A stretch of 64,000 nucleotides of DNA from G958295935 sp965224235 (lineage in GTDB: Bacteria > Chloroflexota > Dehalococcoidia > Lucifugimonadales > Lucifugimonadaceae). Positions 55,676 to 63,968 of the stretch are shown here, in pieces (the first letter of the stretch is position 1; the number at the start of each line of letters is the position of its first letter). Under the pieces are notes generated by a model. It was not told where the DNA came from, did no database searches, and saw only the letters and a list, made by a program, of their open reading frames with translations. The position numbers and the translations under genes are program-made. Where the stretch lies: NCBI GenBank assembly GCA_965224235.1, contig CBDCYP010000002.1:1054001-1118000 (forward strand), in the 5' to 3' direction.

Positions 55676-56680
55676 ATGGCAAAGATCTGCGTGGCGGGCA
55701 CGACCGGCTGGGGCGTGACCCTGGCCTTGGTTTGCGCCCGCAACGGGCATGACGTGACGCTATGGGCCCGAACCGGCGCAGAGTCTGAGGAGTTGGCATC
55801 CGGCCATAGTCCGAGGCCCCGCCCGGGTGTCGATCTCCACCCTGGCATCAGGGTAGTGGGGTCTCCCGGCGAGGCGTTTCCCTCGTCGGACTTGATTCTC
55901 TTCGTCGTGCCTTCCACAACGGTGCGCGCCAACGTGCGGGAGATCGCGCCCTGGCTACCGCCCGGAGCAATAGTTGTCAGTTGCACAAAGGGTATCGAGA
56001 TCGAGACCGGCAAGCGAATGACCGAGCTGATCTGCGAAGAAGCGCCCGGCCTCGATCCTGCCCGCGTCGGAGCCCTTTCGGGCCCGAATCTTGCGCTCGA
56101 AATAGCACAAGGGCAGGTGTCGTCCGCCACGCTCGCGTTTCCGTCTTCCGACGCTGCGATGGCTGCGCAGAGAGCGCTCAACTCCGAGCGGTTCAGGGTC
56201 TACAGGAGCACCGACGTGGCGGGAGTGGAGCTTGGCGGGGCGCTCAAGAACGTAATCGCCATCGGCGCCGGCATCATCGACGGGATGGGTGTCGGTGCGA
56301 ATGCCAAGTCGGCGTTCGTGACCAGGGGTCTTAATGAGGCGTCCCGTCTAGGTGTGACCCTGGGCGCCCGTCAGGAAACATTCGCGGGCCTTTCGGGGAT
56401 GGGGGACCTGATCGCGACGTGTTACAGCGGGTTGAGCCGGAACCGCGGCCTCGGAGAGAAGTTGGCTTCGGGTTTGGATCCGGGCGACCTGATCACCGCC
56501 ATGACCCAGACCGCGGAGGGCGTCCCCACCACCCGCGCTGCTATGCGCATAGCGCGTCGGCGCGGGGTCGAGATGCCGATCACAGAGATGACTCACAGGG
56601 TGCTGTTCGAGGGCCTTACGCCTGAACAGGCGCTCGTCGAGTTGATGCGGCGGGCGCCGCAGCCAGAGGTCAGGATCTAG
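55676..56680 (+). CDS. gpsA: Glycerol-3-phosphate dehydrogenase (NAD(P)+)
   Basis: Makes glycerol-3-phosphate from dihydroxyacetone phosphate. 334 residues. N-terminal nucleotide fold VAGTTGWGVTLALVCARNGH, VSCTKGIEI, then LSGPNLALEIAQGQVSSATL, GGALKNVIAIGAGIIDGMGV (catalytic Lys) and LSGMGDLIATC. Its 3' end overlaps the convergent rsmE by 11 bp. Confidence 0.97.
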   Translation: MAKICVAGTTGWGVTLALVCARNGHDVTLWARTGAESEELASGHSPRPRPGVDLHPGIRVVGSPGEAFPSSDLILFVVPSTTVRANVREIAPWLPPGAIVVSCTKGIEIETGKRMTELICEEAPGLDPARVGALSGPNLALEIAQGQVSSATLAFPSSDAAMAAQRALNSERFRVYRSTDVAGVELGGALKNVIAIGAGIIDGMGVGANAKSAFVTRGLNEASRLGVTLGARQETFAGLSGMGDLIATCYSGLSRNRGLGEKLASGLDPGDLITAMTQTAEGVPTTRAAMRIARRRGVEMPITEMTHRVLFEGLTPEQALVELMRRAPQPEVRI

Positions 56681-57458
56681 CCTGGCTTGGTCTGGTCCTG
56701 CCCCCAAGTTCGCCGAGTTCGAACATCATTGCCGACAGGACGGCGATGGCGGCGGTCTCTGATTTCAGGACGCGCGAGCCGAACCTGATCACCGTTGCGC
56801 CCGCGGCTTTGGCGTCCGCGACTTCACTCGCCTCGAATCCGCCTACGGGGCCGACTACGATTGCAAGTCTTGTGGGCGTCTGGCCGCGGCCGAACTGAAG
56901 CGCTTCTCGCAGGCCCGGTGAAGGCCGGCGCATATCTTCCCACAGCAGCACGACCGGTCCGCGGGCCGATTCGCGTGACACCGCATCCGCCAGTGAGGCG
57001 GTTTTTTCGATCTGCGGCACGGTCAGGCGGCCGGACTGCTCCGCCGCTTCACGGACGATACGCTGCCACCGCCCGAACCTCGATTTGCTCGCAGCGCCGG
57101 CGTCGGCAGGCTGGACCCGTGCCGTCTCGACCGGCACGAATTTGCAAGCGCCGAGCTCGGTCCCTTTCTGCAGGACCTGTTCGAATCTGTCCGGTTTTAT
57201 CAACGCCTGGAGTATTGTCACGCCGCAAGCAGGCTCCGTGTCGGGGAAGTCCGGTTCGCCAATCGTACCTTCCACCGCTGTTGAGTCGACCCGGCTCAAC
57301 GTCACCGGCCATTCGCTTTCACCTCCGTCGAAGACGATCACGGTATCGCCTAACCGCAACCGCAGCACGACGCGCGTCTGCCTTGCCGCGCCGTCCGGCA
57401 ATACGACCCTGTTGTCGCGAATCGCGTTGTGCGGCACGTAAAACCTGGGAGGGCTCAT
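56670..57458 (-). CDS. rsmE: 16S rRNA (uracil1498-N3)-methyltransferase
   Basis: SPOUT-class methyltransferase for U1498 at the decoding site. 262 residues from the ATG at 57458, which overlaps the prmA stop (ATGA); the upstream frame is prmA sequence. An N-terminal PUA-like domain (RVVLRLRLGDTVIVFDGGES) precedes the knotted domain with VVGPVGGFEASEVADAKAAG and IRFGSRVLKSETAAIAVLSA. The overlap with prmA makes this a methyltransferase pair. Confidence 0.96.
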   Translation of the reverse strand: MSPPRFYVPHNAIRDNRVVLPDGAARQTRVVLRLRLGDTVIVFDGGESEWPVTLSRVDSTAVEGTIGEPDFPDTEPACGVTILQALIKPDRFEQVLQKGTELGACKFVPVETARVQPADAGAASKSRFGRWQRIVREAAEQSGRLTVPQIEKTASLADAVSRESARGPVVLLWEDMRRPSPGLREALQFGRGQTPTRLAIVVGPVGGFEASEVADAKAAGATVIRFGSRVLKSETAAIAVLSAMMFELGELGGRTRPSQARS

Positions 57459-58471
57459 AGCCGCACGACCTTGAACGCCAGCCAATCCTCGACTGCGCGT
57501 TCCCCGGTGATCACCCCGGAGGCCCTGGTGAAGGCGTTTGCGACCTCATTGCGTCGTTCTGCGAGCAGACCAGAAGCGATGAGCACGCCGGTATTACTCA
57601 AACATGCCAACAGACGGTCGGACAGTTCGCAGAGAACCGCGGCGGAAATGTTTGCGGTAACCACGTCCCACATCCCCGCGGGCGCTTTCGGATGGGGCAG
57701 GGCGCCAACGTATACGGACGCGGCGCCCGCCACGCCCGCACGGCACAGGTTGTCGACAGCGGCGTCCACGGCGTGTTGGTCGATATCGAGGCAAACTGCC
57801 CGCTGCGCGCCTGACTTTAATGCGGCAATCGCCAGGATGCCTGAGCCGGTTCCCACATCGAGCAGTTTCGATCCCGGCTTTATGATCTCTTCCAGCCATT
57901 CGAGGCACATGCGCGTCGTGGGGTGATGGCCCGTCCCGAATGCCATGCCCGGCGCCAGCGGAATGACGATATCGTCGGGTCTAGTGTCGGTCTGCCGTCC
58001 CGGTGGGGCGATGACCAGTCTGCGCCCGATGCGGATCGGTTCGAACTCCTGATTCAGCCACTCGCTGTCGTCTATCACCCTCTCCACTGCGCGGGAGATG
58101 TCGCCAAGGTGTGCTACGAGTCGCAGGCCGACATCTATATTTGCTTTTCGGCTTTCGGTAGTCGCGTCTATCGGCAGATACCCGCGAACGGTAACCGGCG
58201 CATCAGGCGGCGGGCCGGATTCACCCTCGTGGGGATTGAAGCCACCCTGTTGTTCCACGGCGACGCGCCCCTCGCCGTGTCTGGCGAAAAGAAGGACGAT
58301 TGGCTCAGTGAATTCGCCGGGCGTCACGACCGACAGTTCTAACCAGGGCACACCAATACACCTGTCTGCTATCGCTCTGATGGCCGGCTCTTCGCCGCGT
58401 CGACTTGCCGAGTCACGCCGTGCGGAGACGCGAACGATGTCGCATTGTGCCATATCCGGCCGCCGGTTCAT
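57455..58471 (-). CDS. prmA: Ribosomal protein L11 methyltransferase
   Basis: Trimethylates lysines of L11. 338 residues; ATG at 58471, with an internal ATG at 58453 as alternative. N-terminal substrate domain (VPWLELSVVTPGEFTEPIVL), hinge, then catalytic GMAFGTGHHPTTRMCLEWLE and LLDVGTGSGILAIAALKSGA, with NISAAVLCELSDRLL in the NPPF-like position. It lies 12 bp behind dnaJ, the frequent dnaJ-prmA-rsmE order of Gram-positive-type genomes. Confidence 0.95.
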   Translation of the reverse strand: MNRRPDMAQCDIVRVSARRDSASRRGEEPAIRAIADRCIGVPWLELSVVTPGEFTEPIVLLFARHGEGRVAVEQQGGFNPHEGESGPPPDAPVTVRGYLPIDATTESRKANIDVGLRLVAHLGDISRAVERVIDDSEWLNQEFEPIRIGRRLVIAPPGRQTDTRPDDIVIPLAPGMAFGTGHHPTTRMCLEWLEEIIKPGSKLLDVGTGSGILAIAALKSGAQRAVCLDIDQHAVDAAVDNLCRAGVAGAASVYVGALPHPKAPAGMWDVVTANISAAVLCELSDRLLACLSNTGVLIASGLLAERRNEVANAFTRASGVITGERAVEDWLAFKVVRL

Positions 58472-58483
58472 TCGGCGCCATCG

Positions 58484-59596
58484 TTATAGAACGCGTCCCC
58501 TCAGCTTGTCGAATATGCTCCCGTCTCCGCCTTCCGAGGCGTCGTCGCCGAAGGATGCGCCGAGTTCCGCCAGCAACTCTTTTTGCCTTCTGGTCAGGTT
58601 CACCGGCGTGGCGACGGAAACGGAGATCAATTCGTCGCCCCGTCGGTTGGACCTCCCCGGCTGGGGCATCCCGCGGCCGCGCAACCTGAACGTGTGGCCG
58701 GACTGTGTACCGGCGGGAATCGACAACTCGGTTTCTCCTTCCAGGGTGGGGACGGTCAGTTTTCCGCCGAGGGCAGCTTTGGCCACGTCTATAGCGGTTT
58801 CGTAAATGATGTCGTTTCCGTGTCGATCGAACAGCGGGTGAGGCTCAACCTGCACGTAGACGTACAGGTCGCCCGATTCGCCTGCGGCGCCTGTCTGTTC
58901 GCCTTCACGGCTGATTCGCATCCTTGAGCCGTCGTCGATGCCGGCCGGAATTTCGACGGCGATTCTGCGCCGTCTGGTTTCGAGGCCCCTGCCTCTACAT
59001 TGCGAGCACGCCTCATTCGGATAGCTGCCGGCGCCGGCGCAAGTAGAGCAGGTGGTGATCTGCTGGAACTGCCCGAATACCATGCGTTGAACCCGTCTCA
59101 CCTGTCCGCTGCCGCGGCACGAGTCGCAGGTCCTGACCTTCGTTCCCGGTTCGGCCCTCGAACCGTTGCAACCGGAACACACCTCGGTGCGAGTCAGGTC
59201 GATAAGCTTCTCTCCGCCGAATGCAGCCTCAAGAAAAGAGATAGTGATCTGGTATTCGAGATCGGCGCCGCGCCTCGGGGCATCGGACCGTGTGCCGCCG
59301 AAGAAAGCATCAAAGATGTCGCCAAACCCGCCAAACCCCTGGAAGTCATCGAACCCGCGTGCCCCTCCCCCGTTCACCCCGGCGTGTCCGAAGCGGTCGT
59401 AGGCTGTCCTGCGTTCGGGGTCGTTCAGAATCTGGTATGCCTCGGCGACCTCCTTGAACCGGTCTCCAGCGCCGGGTTCGCGGTTGCGATCGGGGTGATA
59501 CTTCAGGGCCAGCTGACGGAACGCCTTCTTGATGTCCTCGGGCGAGGCGTCATTCCCGATGCCCAGCACCTCGTAGTAGTCGCGGTTGGTGGTCAT
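58484..59596 (-). CDS. dnaJ: Chaperone protein DnaJ
   Basis: Hsp40 co-chaperone, 370 residues. J domain 1-70 with the HPD motif (LALKYHPDRNREPG), a Gly/Phe-rich stretch (GGARGFDDFQGFGGFGDIFD), four zinc-finger repeats (CSGCNGSR, CDSCRGSG, CSTCAGAG, CSQCRGRG) and two C-terminal beta-domains ending in a short linker. The first finger has Arg in the last Gly position. dnaK and grpE are not in the window. No CIRCE element is visible upstream. Confidence 0.97.
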   Translation of the reverse strand: MTTNRDYYEVLGIGNDASPEDIKKAFRQLALKYHPDRNREPGAGDRFKEVAEAYQILNDPERRTAYDRFGHAGVNGGGARGFDDFQGFGGFGDIFDAFFGGTRSDAPRRGADLEYQITISFLEAAFGGEKLIDLTRTEVCSGCNGSRAEPGTKVRTCDSCRGSGQVRRVQRMVFGQFQQITTCSTCAGAGSYPNEACSQCRGRGLETRRRRIAVEIPAGIDDGSRMRISREGEQTGAAGESGDLYVYVQVEPHPLFDRHGNDIIYETAIDVAKAALGGKLTVPTLEGETELSIPAGTQSGHTFRLRGRGMPQPGRSNRRGDELISVSVATPVNLTRRQKELLAELGASFGDDASEGGDGSIFDKLRGRVL

Positions 59597-60004
59597 TTTC
59601 GGCCACTTTTGAGCGCGACTTCGGGGATCAACCCCGCGGCAGGTCGATCAATTGGCCCGAAGTTCATTGCCGGCCAGCTTGTTGTGAGGGGTTCATTTTC
59701 TACGTCTCGACGGCCTGGATCTTCACAGGCGCATTCCCCCCAATTATATGCCTTCCGGGGAGCTTAAAATTTCCTTCTCCCACCAAGCCCGTGCCGGCGC
59801 ACCGGAGACGCCGCTACGTGGTGTTGCCGGCAAGAGACGTCCCTGCACAGTTGTTGCCCGATGGGCACGGAGCGGGTTGCGACGCGCACGGGACGTTAGG
59901 CGTGGTTCCCATGACCGACCCTCAGGCGGGCGTTCACAAGAGACGCCCCCAACACGGCTTTGAGAGGTTGCCAAGTGGATTTTGGAAATTGGACGCGGTT
60001 TTGG
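59597..60004. other. Intergenic region upstream of dnaJ
   Basis: About 400 bp without a convincing gene on either strand. On the minus strand TATAAT occurs at 59748-59743 with no good -35, a weak candidate for a dnaJ promoter. I looked for the CIRCE inverted repeat and did not find it. Sequence near 59780-59825 (CCCGTGCCGG ... GACGCCGCTACG) loosely matches 5060-5100, perhaps a decayed dispersed repeat. Confidence 0.4.
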
Positions 60005-60640
60005 CTACGCGGTACCCGGGGGCCGCGGCTGCAAAATCACCACGCGCATCTCTTCGGGCAGGTTCAATCTATTGAGGGTGAGGCGGGGGGCCGGATCGTC
60101 GGGCTTGGTACCGAGCTCTTGCACGAAACGCCGAAGTTCCTCGCCAGGTTTGCCCGCCGCCACATCGAATCCGGACGGCACGACGATCTTCGGCTCGATA
60201 AGCCTGACTGCCGCCGCCAACTGCTCCGCCGACATCGGACTATCTTCGGTCGTCGGAACAAGTATGACGTCGATGTTTCCTGTCGCTCGCAGCGATCGAG
60301 GATCAGGAATGGATCCGATGAATCCGAGGCTGCACACGGCAATTCCGTCGGCATCTATTACATACTGCGTGGTCACCTCCCGGGTAACCGCCGCGTCGCC
60401 AGCTGGGGTCGGAATACCGAACACGCTTACGCCAGACACCTCGTATTCCCCCGGTCCGTCGAGGATCATGAGAGAATCAGGGAAATTGGAGACGATCCCG
60501 CCCTGCCTGCTGAACACCGCAATGGCGTTCTCATCATTAAGATACGAGTCGGACATAATGTCCGGCTCGGGATCGGTAACAACGGCGCCGGCCGCCGAGG
60601 TAACGAGAAACGAGGTGTTGCCTATCAAGCGAATTTCCAT
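60005..60640 (-). CDS. MBL-fold protein without the metal-binding motif
   Basis: 211 residues with the strand pattern of UPF0173-like metallo-beta-lactamase-fold proteins: MEIRLIGNTSFLVTS, VVTDPEPD, LMILDGPGEYEVSGVSVFGI, IDVILVPTTEDSPMSAEQLA, RLIEPKIVVPSGFD. The place where relatives have SHxHxDH reads VFSRQGGIVSN, and the later histidines are missing too. The protein is intact, so it appears to be a non-catalytic or re-purposed member kept under selection, not a pseudogene. It lies alone between dnaJ and hrcA. Confidence 0.78.
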   Translation of the reverse strand: MEIRLIGNTSFLVTSAAGAVVTDPEPDIMSDSYLNDENAIAVFSRQGGIVSNFPDSLMILDGPGEYEVSGVSVFGIPTPAGDAAVTREVTTQYVIDADGIAVCSLGFIGSIPDPRSLRATGNIDVILVPTTEDSPMSAEQLAAAVRLIEPKIVVPSGFDVAAGKPGEELRRFVQELGTKPDDPAPRLTLNRLNLPEEMRVVILQPRPPGTA

Positions 60641-60816
60641 TTGAACATTCCCTGTGGATTATAGAACTACGTTGGCCGGAGGCTTAAGGGTCACACGATG
60701 GATGAAGGTGGGCGCCGCCCGCCCGGCTCATCTACCATTTTATTGATACCTATGAAAACAGCTTGCCAGGTTCGCCAGACCGGATAACGGCATTCGAGCA
60801 AACCTGCTCCTAAATT

Positions 60817-61842
60817 ATGTTCACCGAAAGAAAAAACAGGATCCTAAATCTGATCGTCGACGAGTACGTAAGCACCGCGGCGCCGGTCGCGTCGTCCACA
60901 GTGGCCGACAAGTCCGGCCTGAACGTTAGTCCGGCCACGGTTCGGAGCGAGATCGCCAAGCTTGAGGAGGGCGGATTCATACATCGACCGCACGTCTCAT
61001 CCGGCGCGGTGCCTTCCGACTCCGGTTACCGGCACTACGTGATGGAGATCGAGTCGCAAGCCGCTCCAACGGTTGACGATGCCAGGCGCGTCGATCAAGT
61101 ACTAGGACCGGCCGTAGAGGACATCGACCGGTGGGCCGACGCGGCGTCATCGGCTCTTTCGATTCTTCTCAACTCTCTGGCGTTCACCACACCGCCGCGC
61201 GATACAGCCGCATCGGTGAAGAGCGTTGAGCTCTTCAGGCTGCAAGAACTTGTTGTGATGCTGGTCCTGATCCTTCAGGAGGCGAGTGTCTATCGGCAAT
61301 TGATTACGCTGACGGAGCCTGTAACTGCAAGCCATCTCGATTCAACAAGACAGCGGCTGAACGAGTCGATCGCGGGAAAGTCGGCCACCGACATCGAGGC
61401 AATCGGGTTGGAGGGCGCCGGCGCCCTCACCTGGCAGGCGCGAGATACGGCGCTGGGCTTGCTGCGGAGACACGATGACCTGGCGCTGAGAGAAAGGCGC
61501 ATCCAGGGGCTGTCGAGGCTGCTTGACCAACCGGAGGTGACCGGCAATCCCGGGCAGCAACGGCTCGTACTCGAAGCGATCGAAGACTCCGGAACCATCG
61601 TTCATCTGGCGGAGAGCGCGCCGCACGACGGCTCAGCAACAGTGATCATCGGCTGTGAGAACTCCTATGAGGCGCTACAGTCATTCAGCGTCGTTGTGTG
61701 CCGCTACGGCAGTCCGGGACAGGCTGGCGGGCTCGTTGGCCTGATCGCGCCCACGCGGATGCAATACGCACGCGCCCTGCCACTGATCGGCTACACGGCC
61801 ACAGCCCTGGGTGACCTGACTAAACGTATCGGCAGCTCCTGA
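60817..61842 (+). CDS. hrcA: Heat-inducible transcription repressor HrcA
   Basis: Represses chaperone operons by binding CIRCE. 341 residues. N-terminal winged helix: TERKNRILNLIVDEYVSTAA, SGLNVSPATVRSEIAKLEEG, IHRPHVSSGAVPSDSGYRHY. The dimerisation and GAF-like domains follow, with IGCENSYEALQSFSVVVCRY near the end. Usual length. Although dnaJ is 1.2 kb away, neither gene shows an upstream CIRCE repeat here, so its targets probably lie elsewhere (groESL or dnaK). Confidence 0.96.
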   Translation: MFTERKNRILNLIVDEYVSTAAPVASSTVADKSGLNVSPATVRSEIAKLEEGGFIHRPHVSSGAVPSDSGYRHYVMEIESQAAPTVDDARRVDQVLGPAVEDIDRWADAASSALSILLNSLAFTTPPRDTAASVKSVELFRLQELVVMLVLILQEASVYRQLITLTEPVTASHLDSTRQRLNESIAGKSATDIEAIGLEGAGALTWQARDTALGLLRRHDDLALRERRIQGLSRLLDQPEVTGNPGQQRLVLEAIEDSGTIVHLAESAPHDGSATVIIGCENSYEALQSFSVVVCRYGSPGQAGGLVGLIAPTRMQYARALPLIGYTATALGDLTKRIGSS

Positions 61843-61949
61843 TTCACTGATCCCATGCCCGCGCCCCCGGTAGTTCCTTGATCCGGGCCGTGGAACGAGG
61901 ATGTGGCGTAGCGGGTACACCGGCAACGCAATTACCGCGCCCCCCTGTA

Positions 61950-62055
61950 TTTTCCCGATGGGGGTCGGGGAATACGGGTGTTCGTCCTCTGGCGCGGCGC
62001 GAGAAATACGCGTACGCCTGCGACCGGGTTCTCGCGCACCGCCCCTTCGGGCGCC
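61950..62055. repeat. Compound palindromic repeat, copy 1
   Basis: TTTTCCCGATGGGGGTCGGG followed by AATACGGGTGTTCGTC and, about 60 bp on, CGGGTTCTCGCGCACCGCCC. The same order of elements recurs at 63528-63630 and 63728-63813. Lies between hrcA and the stop of the surface-protein gene. Confidence 0.55.
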
Positions 62056-62115
62056 AGTGTGGGGCGGCCTTATATGGGGCGGTGGATGGTCGGGCTGGCT
62101 TTGCGGGAACTGGGT

Positions 62116-63324
62116 TCAGTTGTTGCGCCGTCGGGCGGATCGACGGGCTGCCAGCAGGGCAGGCAGGGCCAGCAGGGCCAGCAGGCCGAGGTTGGCCTGA
62201 CCGCCACCGGTCGAGTTGCAGAATCCGCTGCTCTCAGGTACCGGTGTAGCCGTTGGCACGGGCGTTGGCGTTGGCGTTGGCACGGGCGTTGGCGTCGGCA
62301 CGGGTGTTGCTGTCGGCGTTGGTACCGGCGTTACTGTCGGTGTTGCTGTCGGCGACGGGGTCATCGCAAGCGCGGCGAAGACCGTAGCCGCGACGTCGAT
62401 GACCCGTGTCGGTGTTGGCGTAAGCGTTGCTGTAGCCGTCGGCGTGAGCGTTGGCGTCGGCGTCCTGGTCGGTTCGACTGTGGGTGTAGGCGTTGCGGTG
62501 GGAATTGCGGTGGGTGTGAGTGTAGGCGTCAGCGTTGGAGTCAACGTTGGCGTGGGTGTTGGCAGGGGTGGGAACAGGACAATGAGATCGGTTCGGCTCT
62601 CACCCGGCAAGAACCTGTACGGCTGTATAGATTGCAGGGAGCCGAGGAAGAAATCGACGGGCATACCGTTGAACCGTTCGGTCGAGGGATTGAGCACAAG
62701 GGTGAAGCGGCCGTCGAGTATCGGCACAACCTCGGAAGTGTAGTCGTCAATCTTGGCGTAGATGACCGTCCCGTTTGGCGCCGGCAGCGATCCGGAGAAG
62801 GCGGTGCCGGACAGGAAGGCGGGTTCCAGTATTACGGCCGTAGCGGTGGGTGTGAAGGTTTGAGTGGGGGTTGGTTCCGGTCCGCTTGAGAAGGTGAGAT
62901 CGAGCCTGCGCAGGATCGGTAGGGACCACGGGCATCCGAGGCAAACCGTGTCTTTTCCGGGTTCGATCGGGCCAAACAGTTCGCCGGACTGATCTGCCTT
63001 CACCTGGTCTTCAATCCAGAATTCAATCTCGAGTCCTTCGAAGTTTGGGGCAGGGCCGACGTTGAGAGAGAAGCTTCCGGCTGAGACGCCCTGACCGGGC
63101 TCGCCTCCCACCTTGACGGGTTCGGATTCGTAATTGCCTACTCTGGCGTTGATGAGCAGTCCATCCCGTGCGGGTTGTCCGCCAACGGTAACGACGCCGA
63201 CATAGGTAATGACGCGAAATTGCGGCAGGTCCGCCTGCGCGTTCGTTCTGGATGAAGTCGCGGCGAAGACAACTCCGGCGAGTGCCATCGAAATTAATGC
63301 GACTGTCGCCAGTCTCAGTTTCAA
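62116..63324 (-). CDS. Secreted surface protein: duplicated beta-domain, Pro/Thr-rich stalk, C-terminal sorting signal
   Basis: 402 residues. N-terminal signal peptide (ATVALISMALAGVVFAATSS). Two similar domains follow: one with GGQPARDGLLINARVGNY ... GSFSLNVGPAPNFEGLEIEF, the other with GSLPAPNGTVIYAKIDDY ... GRFTLVLNPSTERFNGMPVD, indicating internal duplication. A stalk of about 110 residues of PT/TP repeats (about 255-365) leads to a C-terminus STGGGQANLGLLALLALPAL followed by LAARRSARRRNN. A Gly-rich motif, one hydrophobic helix and an Arg cluster resemble GlyGly-CTERM-type sorting signals. It is likely exported and anchored at the surface; the function is unknown. The stalk DNA is made of TTGGCGTT/GTCGGC-type microrepeats. 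Confidence 0.8.
   Translation of the reverse strand: MKLRLATVALISMALAGVVFAATSSRTNAQADLPQFRVITYVGVVTVGGQPARDGLLINARVGNYESEPVKVGGEPGQGVSAGSFSLNVGPAPNFEGLEIEFWIEDQVKADQSGELFGPIEPGKDTVCLGCPWSLPILRRLDLTFSSGPEPTPTQTFTPTATAVILEPAFLSGTAFSGSLPAPNGTVIYAKIDDYTSEVVPILDGRFTLVLNPSTERFNGMPVDFFLGSLQSIQPYRFLPGESRTDLIVLFPPLPTPTPTLTPTLTPTLTPTAIPTATPTPTVEPTRTPTPTLTPTATATLTPTPTRVIDVAATVFAALAMTPSPTATPTVTPVPTPTATPVPTPTPVPTPTPTPVPTATPVPESSGFCNSTGGGQANLGLLALLALPALLAARRSARRRNN
62240..62570. repeat. Microrepeats encoding the Pro/Thr stalk
   Basis: On the plus strand the sequence cycles through GGCGTTGGC, GGTGTTGCTGTCGGC and close variants for about 330 bp. It encodes the PTPTAT-type stalk on the minus strand. A spurious Val/Gly-rich frame runs on the plus strand. 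Confidence 0.8.
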
Positions 63325-63527
63325 AGCGGCGTTCCTTTTATCCCGGAATCGATCTTAGCCGGTAACGCCTGGGGAAGGTCGATCGGTCTGTCATACCGCG
63401 GTTCCAATTTCCCGGCGCGAACCGCGTGTGGTAATTGTACCGTGACTGGGTCTCCGGTTTCTTCATTGTCGATCGCGTGGGAATGGGTTTGTGCAAGTCA
63501 ATGCTAAACTTTCCCCCGCCCATGTGG

Positions 63528-63630
63528 TTCCCCGATCGGGGTTGGGGATGACGGGTTATGCACGTTGTCGGGGAGCGTGAGGGGTAACGCGCAGGCGGCA
63601 TCGGCCGGGTTCCCGCGTCCTGCTCCGGCG
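63528..63630. repeat. Compound palindromic repeat, copy 2
   Basis: TTCCCCGATCGGGGTTGGGG and then ATGACGGGTTATGCACG, GTCGGGGAGCGTGAGG and TTCCCGCGTCCTGCTCCGGCG as the closing element (63610-63630). The first element can fold back on itself. Confidence 0.65.
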
Positions 63631-63727
63631 GGCACACGAGGGTAGCCATGACGGATGGTTGTCTTACGGGGTGTGCGTGAGCAATGCGCGTATGCGACCG
63701 ATCGGTTTTCCGTACCCAGCCCGGTGG

Positions 63728-63813
63728 TTTCCCGATCGGAGTCGGGGAAGACGGATGGTTGTTCGTCGGGGAGCATGACGCAAATGTCCCGATTCCCGCG
63801 TCCTGCTCCGGCG
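63728..63813. repeat. Compound palindromic repeat, copy 3
   Basis: TTTCCCGATCGGAGTCGGGG, then AAGACGGATGGTTGTTCG, TCGGGGAGCATGACG and ATTCCCGCGTCCTGCTCCGG (63792-63811). The closing element is identical to that of copy 2 over about 20 bases. ACGGATGGTTGT also occurs once on its own at 63651. Confidence 0.65.
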
Positions 63814-63929
63814 ACGCCCAAGAAAGACGCCTCTGCGGATGGTTGTGTGCCAGGCAGATGCTGTGAATGGCGTGTGGATGGCTGTTAGCGAGGCGCGGAG
63901 TTGGGTGGTAGTGGTAGGGGCGAAAAAAG

Positions 63930-63968
63930 AGAGAGCCCCTCCGGTCCCCGTGACCGGAGGGGCTCTCT
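63930..63968 (-). terminator. Strong intrinsic terminator for a minus-strand gene beyond the edge
   Basis: AGAGAGCCCCTCCGGT (63930-63945), 7-nt loop CCCCGTG, ACCGGAGGGGCTCTCT (63953-63968): a perfect 16-bp stem. On the minus strand the stem is followed by TTTTTTCG, a classic rho-independent signal. On the plus strand it is followed only by TAATT. A leftward transcript from outside the window should therefore end here. Confidence 0.85.

Larger units (their letters stand above)
63325..63929. other. Repeat-rich intergenic region at the right edge
   Basis: About 600 bp without a recognisable gene. It holds two copies of the compound repeat and an isolated fragment. Small open frames such as those near 63655-63888 are translations of the repeats (RFPRPAPATPKK) and not genes. 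Confidence 0.6.

Noticed and set aside
62216..62889. Plus-strand Val/Gly-rich and Arg/Cys-rich open frames opposite the surface protein
   Set aside because: They are shadows of the Pro/Thr stalk microrepeats; the minus-strand frame has a signal peptide, domains and a sorting tail.
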